Assembly: GCF_006715305.1 (NCBI RefSeq)
Contig: NZ_VFMY01000001.1
Location: 310,001 to 374,000 of the forward strand
Direction: 5' to 3'
Length of the DNA stretch: 64,000 nt
Origin: Arthrobacter sp. SLBN-100
Lineage (GTDB): Bacteria; Actinomycetota; Actinomycetes; Actinomycetales; Micrococcaceae
Position 1 is the first letter of the stretch. Every line of letters starts with the position of its first letter. The notes below the pieces were generated by a model, which had not been told where the DNA came from, searched no databases, and saw only the letters and a list, made by a program, of their open reading frames with translations. Below are positions 52,302 to 61,059 of the stretch, piece after piece. Position numbers and translations under genes: made by a program.

Positions 52302-54167
52302 CTAAGGGGCCATGATGACGAAGCCGGCGGCCGGGACGGCGATGCTGATGGCCCTGCCGTTTCGAGCCTCGACAGCTGTCTCGGAGCCCTGCTGGTTCTG
52401 GTCGATCGAGTAAATGCACCGGAACTTGTCGCCGGCAGAATGCAGCCCGCCGTCGATGGTTACCCATACCGTCCTCGTCGCTACAAGATCGGTGTTGAAG
52501 GCACACACCACCTCGCGGCTGGACATGATGCGGCTCCAGGCCACGACGGACGTCATGCGTCCATCGCCAATACGGTTCGGATACCAGAAGTTGGCACCGT
52601 CCTCTGAAATGGGCCTGAAGTACTGGCGGCCACGCCGGAGCGCAAGGTCGTTCCGGCGAAGGTCCAGAACCCGGGCAAGTTGACTGTAGGTGTCGGTCGA
52701 CTCGTCAAAGAAGTGACGGTCCTTGCTGCGGAACGAGCCGAAGCCGCCGCCGAACATCGTTTCGCGGATGTAGCGGTCTGCCTTGTGGTCGTTGCCTGGA
52801 TCCAGGTTCACGTTAGTCGGGAACTTGCCGTTGAAAAGCTGTTCGCTTCCGTAATAGATGCAGGGGATGCCAATCGTTGTTGCGTTCATGGCCAGGACGG
52901 CTAGCTCCAGCGCCTTGCCCTCCGGGTCCGATGCGAAACGGGCCTTGAAGCTCCGGCCCATGCGGACCAGGTCGTGGTCGTCGAAGGACGTGACGACGTG
53001 CTTGCGGAACCAGGTGTGTGATGCCTTGCCGACCTGATAGGAGTTGCGGAAAAGCTTGAAGTAGTCGTCGGGGTTTCCCCATCCCTTGACTGCATCCACC
53101 ATTCTTCCCTGCACATCGGCAAGGCCGAGGGCAGCGTCGAGTCCCGTCTCGTCACGGGTCGCAATGGCCTCTCCACGGGGGCCGGTGATCTCGCCGACAA
53201 GGAAGAAGGACTCCTTGCCGATGGTCTGTGTGAACTCATGAACGGCGGACGCGAAGTATCGCGTAGCCCCAGCATCCATGTGCTTCACGGTATCGACGCG
53301 GAAGCCGTCTACGTCGGCGTAGGCGATCCAGTACTGGTATGCCTCGGTGAGGACTTGAAATGCGGGGGAGGGCTGGTAGCCGTCGACAGGACCGGTTCCC
53401 TGTTGGATGTCCTTCAGTCCTTCAAAGTCACCCTCTGTCGTCTCTGGCCTGGCGTCCCAGTTCATGATCTTTCCCTTGCAGGTGAAGACACCGTTGGCCT
53501 GGAGTTCACTTGGCCAGACGGCGCTGGCGGGGTTATTCGGATCAACAGGGGAAGGGAAGGGAAGAGTGGGGCTGCCGTTCGAATCTCTCCACCCGGCCAC
53601 GGGGAACGTGCTGCCGTTCCATCCCGGTTCCGGATCGTCTGCGGCGTACTGGAAGACGTCGGCGGTGTGGTTGAGGATCACATCGAGGATGACGTACAGC
53701 CCCTCCGCGTGCGCGGCGGACACCAGGTCCTTGAAGTCCTTGTCCGTGCCGAAGTGCGGATCGACCTCGAGGAAGTTCTGCGTTCCGTAACCGTGGTAGT
53801 CGTCGACACCTTGCCGCTGCCGGAGCACTGGGCTGATCCACAGCGCGGTCACACCCAGTCGTTTTAGGTAGCCGATCTTAGTCGCTATCCCTTTCAGGTT
53901 TCCGCCGAGCCACTGCGTACCGGCGGTTTCCCATGTTGCGACGTCGGCCGGGTTCGCGACTGCGTTGTTGGCGTCGCCGGCAGTGAACAGGGGCGTCTGG
54001 CCTTGGACGACCTGTCCGGATGCGTCTTTGTATCCGTCTTCCTTGCCGTCGGAGAACCTGTCAATGAGGAGGAAGTAGATGACCTGGTCGGACCAGTCGT
54101 GGGGAGAGGGGTGGAAGTTGTTCTGGTTCAGGAGATTCGCCCAAGGGATGGCTCGGATGGAAAGCAT
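52302..54167 (-). CDS. Alpha-amylase family protein, glycoside hydrolase family 13
   Basis: A 621-aa GH13 enzyme. VIYFLLIDRFSDG starts the barrel, GVTALWISPVL follows, region I is DVILNHTADV, region II GFRVDTVKHMD holds the nucleophile Asp, region III FFLVGEITGP the acid/base Glu, and region IV TSFDDHDLVR the third Asp. The C-terminal beta domain ends SIAVPAAGFVIMAP. No signal peptide, so intracellular. AAGGA precedes ATG 54167. It acts on alpha-glucans or related glucosides. It is the last gene inside the segment bounded by units C and D and has no visible copy of the TGATATCGATATCA operator. Confidence 0.93.
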   Translation of the reverse strand: MLSIRAIPWANLLNQNNFHPSPHDWSDQVIYFLLIDRFSDGKEDGYKDASGQVVQGQTPLFTAGDANNAVANPADVATWETAGTQWLGGNLKGIATKIGYLKRLGVTALWISPVLRQRQGVDDYHGYGTQNFLEVDPHFGTDKDFKDLVSAAHAEGLYVILDVILNHTADVFQYAADDPEPGWNGSTFPVAGWRDSNGSPTLPFPSPVDPNNPASAVWPSELQANGVFTCKGKIMNWDARPETTEGDFEGLKDIQQGTGPVDGYQPSPAFQVLTEAYQYWIAYADVDGFRVDTVKHMDAGATRYFASAVHEFTQTIGKESFFLVGEITGPRGEAIATRDETGLDAALGLADVQGRMVDAVKGWGNPDDYFKLFRNSYQVGKASHTWFRKHVVTSFDDHDLVRMGRSFKARFASDPEGKALELAVLAMNATTIGIPCIYYGSEQLFNGKFPTNVNLDPGNDHKADRYIRETMFGGGFGSFRSKDRHFFDESTDTYSQLARVLDLRRNDLALRRGRQYFRPISEDGANFWYPNRIGDGRMTSVVAWSRIMSSREVVCAFNTDLVATRTVWVTIDGGLHSAGDKFRCIYSIDQNQQGSETAVEARNGRAISIAVPAAGFVIMAP

Positions 54168-54896
54168 AGGGTCCTTCTTTCGCTTGCTGACTTGAGGGGC
54201 TTGGAGGATGAAGCTTTTTCTCGCTCTCTTCCGGATGGGCCCGGAAGCCGGGCTCGTATGAATCGTGAAGAGGACGCGATGAAGGCCCACCACCGGTCGC
54301 CAGTTGCGATGAGACGCGCCCTTGGTGTGGCATCCGACTGCACGATGAGCCCAGTATGAGGACTTGGGCCGCGGGGCGGAAGAGGCCGCCGGCTTGGATT
54401 TCCGTGGGCGCTGAACCTCGCGGGCCACGGTCAGGAATAACCTCTCTTACAGCCGCAGGCGCGGCGGCAGTTTCGCGTCCCCAGCACTGCCAGTCCCGGC
54501 ACCGAGGGCTCGGCCGCGGGACAGCTCGGGCCTGACCGGCGCCGGCTGCGGTGCGGTCTCCCCGGCCCGGTCCATCCGTGTCCCGATCAGTGCCGTCCTG
54601 TCCCTGGTGCCCATCCAATGAGGCGTGGCGGCAAGCAGCGGCGCCTGGTCCATCACGGCGGTGGCGTCGAAGGTCTCCCAGGGTGTGAAGGCGTAGTCGC
54701 CAAGCAAAAGCCCAGGCGCTGGCGTCTCGGAAAGGCGTCTCACAGGGGAGTGCGGAGGACCTCTCAAGCGAGGATGCCTCGAGCACCTGCACACTGCTGG
54801 TGCTGCAGGAGTGAAATAAACGGACGGTCTCACGCACCTCAAACGCTAGGCGTGCAGTTGCTGTTGAACAGTGAGCGGCAAGGGACCGAACTGAGG

Positions 54897-54915
54897 GTGT
54901 GGACATTGTCCACAC
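54897..54915. repeat. Palindrome P8 (perfect consensus)
   Basis: GTGTGGACATTGTCCACAC, perfect 9-bp arms around one base. Confidence 0.85.
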
Positions 54916-54952
54916 TTTCACCTTTGGATCGGGCTTTACAGCCCTCGGACTG

Positions 54953-55028
54953 CTTCGGATTCCGCATGTTTTCGGGGTTCCCGGTGTTTGCAAGGCCGGG
55001 AATGCAGTTCGAGTCCCACCTCGGGCAC
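54953..55028 (+). repeat. tRNA-Leu 3'-end-like repeat, unit D (right boundary of sugar locus)
   Basis: CTTCGGATTCCGCATGTTTT through GGTTCCCGGTGTTTGCAAGG to TTCGAGT, CCCAC and CTCGGGCAC. Same orientation as unit C, 30.4 kb away. Confidence 0.6.
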
Positions 55029-55070
55029 AGGGTTTCCGCAGGTCAGAGGCGGTTCTTCGGCCTCTGGCCC

Positions 55071-55087
55071 TGTGGACACTGTACACA
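55071..55087. repeat. Palindrome P9
   Basis: TGTGGACACTGTACACA, one mismatch in 8-bp arms. Confidence 0.6.
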
Positions 55088-55547
55088 CCCTGCACGAGGG
55101 GTCGTTATGACGGGTGTCAGCCACGCCGTATTTGTCGGCGGACGTTCTTGTGGCCGGGTGCTTCCTCCCTTTCCTGTAGTGAGCGAGGGTCTGCTTCTTA
55201 CTCCTTCATTACGCGGTCTGGGCGCAGCAACATGACTTTCTTGGAGCAGGGGAGTGGGGCTGCGCCGGCCCGTTGTCTGTTTCGTGGTCATGACCGTTCA
55301 TGGGTTTATTCGTGGGTTGCAGCATGACCACCGAGTTTCTTTCGCTTACCTTTTCCTAGCGTGGTGACTTGAGGGACACCGCCTGGGTGGCGGATCGAGG
55401 AGCCGGTGCTGCGCGTTCCGACATCTATCCGTCGAATCTCGCCCGCGTCGCGAGGGGCTCAGACTTACCGCTTCGACGTCACCTCGGCACGGCGCCGTCC
55501 CACGCGGGCCCGGGTATCGACTCGTTCCCACCGAGCGTCTCCGTACC

Positions 55548-55933
55548 ATGAGATTCATGGCATCCCGTATCAGCGAACTGGTCCTCAAATGCGCCGACCC
55601 CGAACGGCTCGCGCGGTTCTGGAGCGAGGTCCTCGGCTACATCGAGCTCGACCGGGAGGACGGTACGATCGAGATTGGCCCGCCCGACGCCGGGTTCGGA
55701 GGCCTGCAGCCCACCATCATCCTGAGCCCCAGCAGCGATCCGCGGACCGGAAAGCTCCCACAGCACATCGACGTCAACCCCGTCGATCGGGACCAGGACG
55801 CCGAGCTGGAACGGTTACTCGCCCTCGGCGCCCGTCCCGCCGACGTCGGGCAGACCGGCGACGAGCAATGGCACGTCCGGCCGACCCTGAGGGCAACGAG
55901 TTCTGCCTCCTGCGCAAGCGGCTTGGACCCTGA
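55548..55933 (+). pseudogene. VOC superfamily protein with a C-terminal frameshift
   Basis: Starts MASRISELVLKCADPERLARFW at ATG 55557 (or ATG 55548) and reads HIDVNPVDRDQDAELERLLALGA and GDEQWHV. The expected ending ADPEGNEFCLLRKR then continues in the next frame, to TGA 55931. A single-base loss near 55880 in GTCCGGCCGAC explains this. Without it the protein would be a normal ~125-aa glyoxalase-like VOC protein with its final metal-ligand Glu. It could be a sequencing error or real decay; decay is favoured because neighbouring genes are also broken. Confidence 0.75.
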
Positions 55934-56106
55934 TCCGATGATATGCCGGTCGCACGCGCGATCTTTAAGCGCCATAAGGGTGCCTGGTTCCACGGATGCT
56001 GGAGCGAGCCTCGCGCAGGTAGAGCCTCATATCAACTTCAGCTGTAAGGGCTCTTCGGCAAGTTAAACTTCCGAGAGCCGATAAGCGCCCATAGTTCACG
56101 CGCCAG

Positions 56107-56510
56107 TACCGGGAGTTCGCGAGCCTAACCGTGGACAAGGGCGGCACCCTGGTCGTCATGGATCTTAGGCTGGACTGGTGGGAGGACAGGCCCGCAATCG
56201 TGGATCCTGGCCCGGTCCTGTCGCTGAAGGATTCCGTGGCCTCTAAACTGCTGGCGGTCTAGTCCCGCGGATACGCCCGGGACTCCCTTGATGCCTACTC
56301 GATCGATCATCAGCAGTGGCTGGTTCACTGCACGTCACCCGATGGCGGTGGGACGGCCCCGGGTTCCGTCCGACGAGGCGGCATTGTTCGAAGCCTTCGC
56401 TTCGTCTGGCGGGAAACCAGCGGAATGCCCGTGGGATTCCAAGCTGGCGGTCGCCATGGCCGAATGCGGCCTCGCCCTCGAGGAGGAGGCCGTGGCAACT
56501 TGCTAGCCGG
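56107..56510 (+). pseudogene. AbiEii/AbiGii-like nucleotidyltransferase remnant
   Basis: In frame from about 56110: REFASLTVDKGGTLVVMDLR, then LDWWEDRPAIVDPGPVLSLKDSVASKLLAV, an in-frame TAG at 56260, then SRGYARDSLDAYSI. The order 'D..LD...P.....GPVLs..DsvA.K..A...R..aRD..D..si' is the middle of AbiEii-type nucleotidyltransferases (type IV TA/abortive-infection toxins). The N-terminal GSxxR...D active-site part is missing. The downstream part (EAALFEAFASSGGKPAECPW) lies in another frame. Confidence 0.5.
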
Positions 56511-56591
56511 TGACGTGTTGGCGACAGGGCTTTCGTTGAGTAGGGCCATGACTACGAGAGGGATGGGGTGTGCCGTCTATCGGTCTCAGCC

Positions 56592-57632
56592 CTAACGCCA
56601 GTGGTCGAGCACGTCGCCCACTTTTTCACGGACCCTCTCGCGGGCATTGTCGCGCGGCACGCCCGCCATGAGCAGTGCGTCGTAGTCGGTGTCTCGGTGG
56701 CGAATGGAGGCAACGACCGCTAACTCCAGTGCCTGTTGGTCAAGGCGCTGTCCCTCGGCGGTGCGGCCGACCCGGCCGCTGCCCCGTGCCGCGGTGTGTG
56801 CGGCGATCGCGGCGGCACGCTGAGGGGGACATCCGGGTAGCAGTCGGCTGATCTCCGCGGCCATTCGGTCCGCGAGCTGGCTGTCAGCCTCGCGGCGTCG
56901 CTGCTCATCGCGGGCTCGACGGCGGGTGCGCGCCTCCACGTCCGCAAGGGATGATGCCTCGGCGTCCACCAGCGCCTGCTCCTCGACGAGGACGCCTTGT
57001 CGCTCGTAGCGCCGTCGGGACTGGCTGAAGCGCACTACTACCGCCGACAGGCCGCTGGCTTTGCGCGCCCGGCGCGTCAGAGTGGTGTTGCCGGCCGGCA
57101 GGTAGGTGAGGTGGTCGAGATCGGCGCACCTCATGCACAGGGGCGCTTCGTCTTCCATGAGCAGCAAGTCCCCGTGCCCGCCGCACCCCGTGCATGTCCA
57201 GTCCTTCAGCGGCGAGACGACGACGAGGTCCGGCGCTCGGCTGGCCTGCTCCTGGACGCGTGCGCGTTTGGCCGCTGACAGTGTCGGGGAGACCCAGTGC
57301 GTACTGTATGCGCGCTCGATGGACGGACTGCCGCTGGCGGAGAACTGCAGCGTTTTGCGGCCGCGGGTCCGGGCAACGTAATCGGTCTCACTGGGCTGCA
57401 ACCCTTGCTCATGGGCCCAGCGAGTCAATGCCCGCATCGCCGTCGAGACCTTGCCCAAGCCGACCGGCACCACCTGCTCGAGATAGGGTATGCGTCCCTG
57501 GCGCCAGTGGTCTCGGTGCACCGGCTGCAGCCAGCCCATTCCAACGAGCACGTCGACCGGCGCAACGTAACCGTGGTCCTGCAACGCCTCCTCAGCCGCC
57601 CGGGCGACCCGCTGCTCGATTGATTGCGCCAT
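56592..57632 (-). CDS. DUF2293-containing zinc-ribbon protein
   Basis: A 346-aa protein. The middle has a CxxC...CxxC zinc ribbon (DWTCTGCGGHG and APLCMRCADLDH). A long charged, coiled-coil-like helix follows (EARTRRRARDEQRRREADSQ), then the C-terminal DUF2293 segment (ISRLLPGCPPQRAAAIAAHT, GSGRVGRTAEG and IRHRDTDYDALLMAGVPR). Function unknown. The RNA- or DNA-binding look is inference from the zinc ribbon and basic helix. GGGAGA precedes ATG 57632. It is the longest apparently intact gene in the 55-64 kb decay zone. Confidence 0.8.
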   Translation of the reverse strand: MAQSIEQRVARAAEEALQDHGYVAPVDVLVGMGWLQPVHRDHWRQGRIPYLEQVVPVGLGKVSTAMRALTRWAHEQGLQPSETDYVARTRGRKTLQFSASGSPSIERAYSTHWVSPTLSAAKRARVQEQASRAPDLVVVSPLKDWTCTGCGGHGDLLLMEDEAPLCMRCADLDHLTYLPAGNTTLTRRARKASGLSAVVVRFSQSRRRYERQGVLVEEQALVDAEASSLADVEARTRRRARDEQRRREADSQLADRMAAEISRLLPGCPPQRAAAIAAHTAARGSGRVGRTAEGQRLDQQALELAVVASIRHRDTDYDALLMAGVPRDNARERVREKVGDVLDHWR

Positions 57633-57884
57633 TCTCTCCCATCACCGCCTTGCGGCTCCCGCGCCCCGCGCCACGGCGCAGTAAGCAGTCGGCGGGCGGC
57701 GTATTGTGCCGCGAGGTGTGATCGGACCTCCGCGCCGGAGCAGGGCTAAATCCTACTCCTGGTCGCACAGGGCCGCGAGAACGGACGCGGAACGGTGACA
57801 GGAGAAAGCCTCGCTGTGGTGGAGCCGACTAGACACGGCCGAGCTATCGAACACGAGATGCTCGGTACACTCAACTCCGAGTCT
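57633..57884. other. Interval upstream of the helicase remnant
   Basis: No supported gene; possibly the promoter of the minus-strand DUF2293 gene plus unrecognisable remnant sequence. Confidence 0.4.
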
Positions 57885-58165
57885 CCCGGTGTGGTATGGA
57901 CTGGCAAGGTGCCACCGAGTCGTACATTTGCGAGAGTCTTGATTGCCCGAAACTGGATATGTTGCTCCTTGCGCCCCGTCTCCATCAAGGGCAGGTGCTC
58001 CAAGATGGCGGCCGTGTTATTTGACCGTATCCGGGTAAAGCGGTGGCGACCGTTCACGACTGCCACGACGGGTGGGCGCCGGTCCTGGCAGCCTCGCAGA
58101 ACAGAGGGGCGGCGGGGCACTTCGCGCTCGGTTTTCCTGATCCGCGGAAACTATTAGGCAAGTGA
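57885..58165 (+). pseudogene. TOTE-type helicase C-terminal remnant
   Basis: Matches the C-terminus of the protein encoded at 9349-11781. PGVVWTGKV aligns with PVVFTGAMK. After a deletion the frame reads ATESYICESLDCPKLDMLLL, then GGRVI, a TGA where Arg is expected, PYPGKAVATVHDCHDG, VLAAS and FALGFPDPRKLLG. The frame shifts between the two blocks and the rest of the gene is absent. Divergence from the intact gene is clearly larger than between the two zinc-ribbon copies. Confidence 0.8.
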
Positions 58166-58276
58166 CATCGTGTTCCCCGCAGGAAAAGTCTTCGGGGACT
58201 TTGGGCGGCACCAGCCGCCCACCGTGGTCATTCAGCGCTGAGCGGTGGACCGAAAACACAAGCGATGGAGTACTTG

Positions 58277-58293
58277 ACGTACGTGGTGTACGT
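58277..58293. promoter_or_regulatory. Putative TA operator ACGTAC-N5-GTACGT
   Basis: Perfect palindrome overlapping a possible -35 (TTGACG at 58274-58279), ending 15 bases before the antitoxin ATG. It fits autorepression. Confidence 0.6.
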
Positions 58294-58308
58294 GCGGATG
58301 ATTGGTAC

Positions 58309-58749
58309 ATGAGCACTCCTACACATGGCGCGGTCGGTGGACGCGTCTATGGGTTTACCCAAGCACGGGATTCGTTGAAGGCGATCCTGGATTTCAGCGA
58401 GCGGGGAGGGCTGTCCACGATTCGGCGGCCAGACCGGGCCACGGCCGCGGTCGTTAATGGCGAGAGCCTGCGGAGATACCTGGAGCTGACGGTCGCCGCG
58501 AATGTTCAGGTCGTGAATGAGGACGGTGCCTGGGCCGTCTTTATGCCGGGGCAGCCTATTGCCGCCGAAGCCACGGAGTTGGGCGAGGCCTTGGCGGACT
58601 TTGTCGACGCTTTGCGGGATTACGCGGAGGATTGGGAGGACCATTTGCATGCGGCGCCCAACCACCGTGAGAACTGGGCGATGGTTCAGCTCATTGACCT
58701 GTCCACCGATGAGCAATTGACCGCCTGGCTCACCGGCTCGGTGGCATGA
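58309..58749 (+). CDS. Phd-like antitoxin of a two-gene TA module
   Basis: A 146-aa protein, VYGFTQARDSLKAILDFSER followed by GLSTIRRPDRATAAVVNGESLRRYLEL, a Phd/YefM-like N-terminal DNA-binding pattern. The helical, acidic C-terminal half (ALADFVDALRDYAEDWEDHL) probably binds the toxin. There is no Shine-Dalgarno and it may be leaderless. It overlaps the partner by 4 bases (ATGA). It is the same general type as the protein at 8306 but not closely similar. Confidence 0.65.
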   Translation: MSTPTHGAVGGRVYGFTQARDSLKAILDFSERGGLSTIRRPDRATAAVVNGESLRRYLELTVAANVQVVNEDGAWAVFMPGQPIAAEATELGEALADFVDALRDYAEDWEDHLHAAPNHRENWAMVQLIDLSTDEQLTAWLTGSVA

Positions 58750-59189
58750 GCGTCCGCCGCGTGGGCGGACGGGACGACCATGAGAAGTTCTGTCTGAACG
58801 AGCACTGGGAACTCGTGACGAACGCACGCGGGAAGCCCGTGCGCCACCATGCGACCTACCGGTTGATTCTGCCGGATGGGCGGATCCTCCGGACCCGGAT
58901 TTCCCGGCCGGTGGACCGCACCACGTATTCGAGTTCGATCTGGAACCACATTCTCCAAGACCAGCTCGTCGTCAGCGAAGATGAATTTTGGGCCTGTGTC
59001 GACGACGGAGCACTGCCTGCCCGCGGAGCCCCTGCGGCTCCGACTTCGGCTGTTCCTCTTGCGCTGGTCTGGCAACTCACGCAAACGGTTGGAATGGATG
59101 AACGAGTTGTTGCCAGGATGACGAAAGAGCAGGCCGTTCAGGCGATCAACGATTACTGGATGTCCCAAGGGGACGCACCGGACGATTGA
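58746..59189 (+). CDS. Putative toxin partner ('cytotoxic translational repressor'-like)
   Basis: A 147-aa protein, KFCLNEHWELVTNARGKPVRHHATYRL, then LPDGRILRTRISRPVDRTTY, WNHILQDQLVVSEDEFWACV. Proteins of this look are annotated in Arthrobacter relatives as cytotoxic translational repressors beside Phd-like genes. The N-terminal half contains a HicA/RelE-reminiscent 'W+lv...GkpvrHH.ty.l..pdGri..t.iS' strand-helix pattern. The target is unknown; the toxin role is inferred from the coupled antitoxin-like gene. Confidence 0.6.
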   Translation: MSVRRVGGRDDHEKFCLNEHWELVTNARGKPVRHHATYRLILPDGRILRTRISRPVDRTTYSSSIWNHILQDQLVVSEDEFWACVDDGALPARGAPAAPTSAVPLALVWQLTQTVGMDERVVARMTKEQAVQAINDYWMSQGDAPDD

Positions 59190-59599
59190 GGCGATTGCCG
59201 GTTGCGGGGACAAGCTGCTTGTGGCGTGGGAAAAGACTTTGCCTCCTCAGGCACCTGGCTTCCAACGCACCGGCGACGTGGAGGTCCGGATCCTCCATCC
59301 GCGGTGACGCGTACCGCGGGGGAATAAAGCCCTTATGGGGCACTTCCTTTCCGTGTCCCCCTGAAAAAACGTTTCGTAGAGGGCCTACGATTGAAAACGC
59401 GCCGAAGGAAAGCGACTCCACCGAGGACGAATAGAGCTCATCCGCGGCGAGGTCGTTATGTCCCCTTGGCTGGACCCAGTCACGGCCGACTCAGTCTGGG
59501 CTTCCTGCAGTAGTTCCTGTCGCTACGGGTCCGCATCGCACGCATGCAATGTCGGACCGGGATCAGGCGTCCCGGCCACTGATGGATAAGAATGGGGGC
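59190..59599. other. Interval without a gene
   Basis: I see no supported coding frame or structured element here, only short overlapping frames. Confidence 0.45.
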
Positions 59600-60022
59600 A
59601 TGGACGTGGAAGCACTCATGGAACGGGCGGCAGATCTCAAGGCAGCCCTGGTCGGCTACGCGACTACGCCGGGGTTCGCCCGGCGCCTCGCACTGGCCGT
59701 CGCATCAGCCTCCGGACCCGAATCCGGGCGAGAGGATCACTGGGCAGAGGCCGTCGAGGCGCTGCTTTATGAGCCCTCGGACAGTCGCGAACCTTTGCTG
59801 GACCGGTGTCTGCGCACCAACAGGAACATTGCCCCGGAAGACCGGCTCGTTTACGAGGACTGGCGGGAACGCAACGTGTATGGGGCATTCCGCGTCGACG
59901 CACGCCGCGGTGCCGGGCTCACTCTGCACAACCTCATCGCCGAGCCCGGGGTGCAACGCGGAGTGCTGTTCCTGGACGAGGCGTCAGATCTAGGGCATAC
60001 CACGCCGACCGTCAACGCCTGA
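59600..60022 (+). CDS. Hypothetical protein (140 aa), possibly C-terminally truncated
   Basis: MDVEALMERAADLKAALVGYA starts a mixed-charge soluble protein with AVEALLYEPSDSREPLLDRCLRTNRN, DRLVYEDWRERNVYGAF and GLTLHNLIAEPG. The last segment resembles the start of a longer family in which a domain would follow, but the frame ends at 60022 with low-complexity codons. ATG 59600 (after GGGGGC) is preferred to in-frame ATGs at 59549 and 59582. No function assigned. Confidence 0.5.
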   Translation: MDVEALMERAADLKAALVGYATTPGFARRLALAVASASGPESGREDHWAEAVEALLYEPSDSREPLLDRCLRTNRNIAPEDRLVYEDWRERNVYGAFRVDARRGAGLTLHNLIAEPGVQRGVLFLDEASDLGHTTPTVNA

Positions 60023-60049
60023 GCTTGGTTATCGCTGCCATTGGATGCC

Positions 60050-61059
60050 ATGCGTGCCATCGATCTTGAAGCCAGAGTGATTTCGGCCGTCGATCAGATA
60101 CGGTCCGGACAGTCGGTAGAGAATGATTTCATCGAGTGCAAGCGGGACTCGCCTAAGGAGAACAAGGCGCGTCAGCTGGCCGGTAGCCTAAACCGCGCTG
60201 CAGGCGATCCTGTCGTCTACATCATCGGCATCGATGAAAAGGACGGTGCGGTCCACGATGTAGCTGGGACTGACATCCTCGGTGGGCGCAAATAACGAAC
60301 AAGTTCGACCACACGCCTCCTGAGATGACACGTCACATTCATGTTCCGGTCGGTCCCAATGGAGAAAGTGTTGTAGCCGTTGCCATCGCTTCAGACCGGG
60401 CGCCGTATGTCGTCAAAACTGGTTCTGCTAACCCAAGCCTTGAGGTGCCCATGCGGGAAGGCACAGGAACTCGGAGCGCTCGACGCGATGAATTGCTCAG
60501 AATGTTGATACCGGTCACCAAGTTGCCCGAAGTGATCGCACTCCAGGGCTATCTCCGTGCCACATATCGACCTGAGATTCAGCGGGCTACCCCGCAAGGC
60601 CGCTCGGAGCACCAAGAAGAGGCGGTAGTTTGCAACGGCAGTCTTCGCGTCTTCATCGCCCATAACGGGCGTGAAACCGTAACGCTACCGACGCACATCA
60701 TGAGTGGCCAACTTTGGATTGGTGACGAGGCTTTCGCGACGAAAGTAGGGCCGCAGGTACTCGATAAAGATAAACAGCTGGACCCTCTAGCCGCACCCAT
60801 TACGACAAGGGAGGCCATCACAGTTACTACGTCGGGTGCTGTCACTTTGGGCTTCGCATCGAAAAACATCCCGCCACAGAAGCGTCAGATTCTTAAAAAC
60901 AGTCCATCGCTGAAGTTGGATATCGATCTAGAGGTACTAGGTGGTGCTAGGCCTGTTCGACTAACTGTTGAAATGCGCCGGGAAGATGGTCGTTTGATTA
61001 AATCTGAGTATGAAGAAGGGCTCGGTAAGTGGGGAGTCGCGAACCCCGAAATTTCGTGA
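60050..61059 (+). pseudogene. AlbA_2/Schlafen-type DNA-binding-domain protein, frameshifted
   Basis: The first part reads SVENDFIECKRDSPKENKAR, LAGSLNRAAGDPVVYIIGID, the AlbA_2 (Schlafen-like) signature. At about 60281 the frame breaks (DIL then GGRK stop). One frame over it continues WAQITNKFDHTPPEMTRHIH and on through SVVAVAIASDRAPYVVKTGS and MREGTGTRSARRDELLRMLI to 61059. A single-base loss near 60281 would restore a ~335-aa protein. Such proteins occur in defence- and regulation-associated loci. It is either a recent frameshift or a sequencing error. Confidence 0.75.

Larger units (their letters stand above)
54168..55547. other. 1.4-kb interval with repeat unit D
   Basis: No confident gene. 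A minus-strand frame at about 54447-54842 (for example TPWETFDATAVMDQAPLLAA) could be a remnant, but I cannot assign it. Palindromes P8 and P9 and the tRNA-Leu-like unit D lie at 54897-55087. At 55280-55345 a stretch (TTCATGGGT...AGCATGACCACCGAG) resembles the tail of unit B. Confidence 0.5.

Noticed and set aside
3991..55028. Units A-D as functional tRNA-Leu genes
   Set aside because: The T-stem does not pair, and no acceptor 5' strand, D-arm or anticodon arm is found upstream.
54061..55095. 344-codon minus-strand open frame across the end of the amylase gene
   Set aside because: It overlaps the amylase start in another frame and runs through repeat unit D; the reading includes VGLELHS, a typical product of translating tRNA-like DNA.
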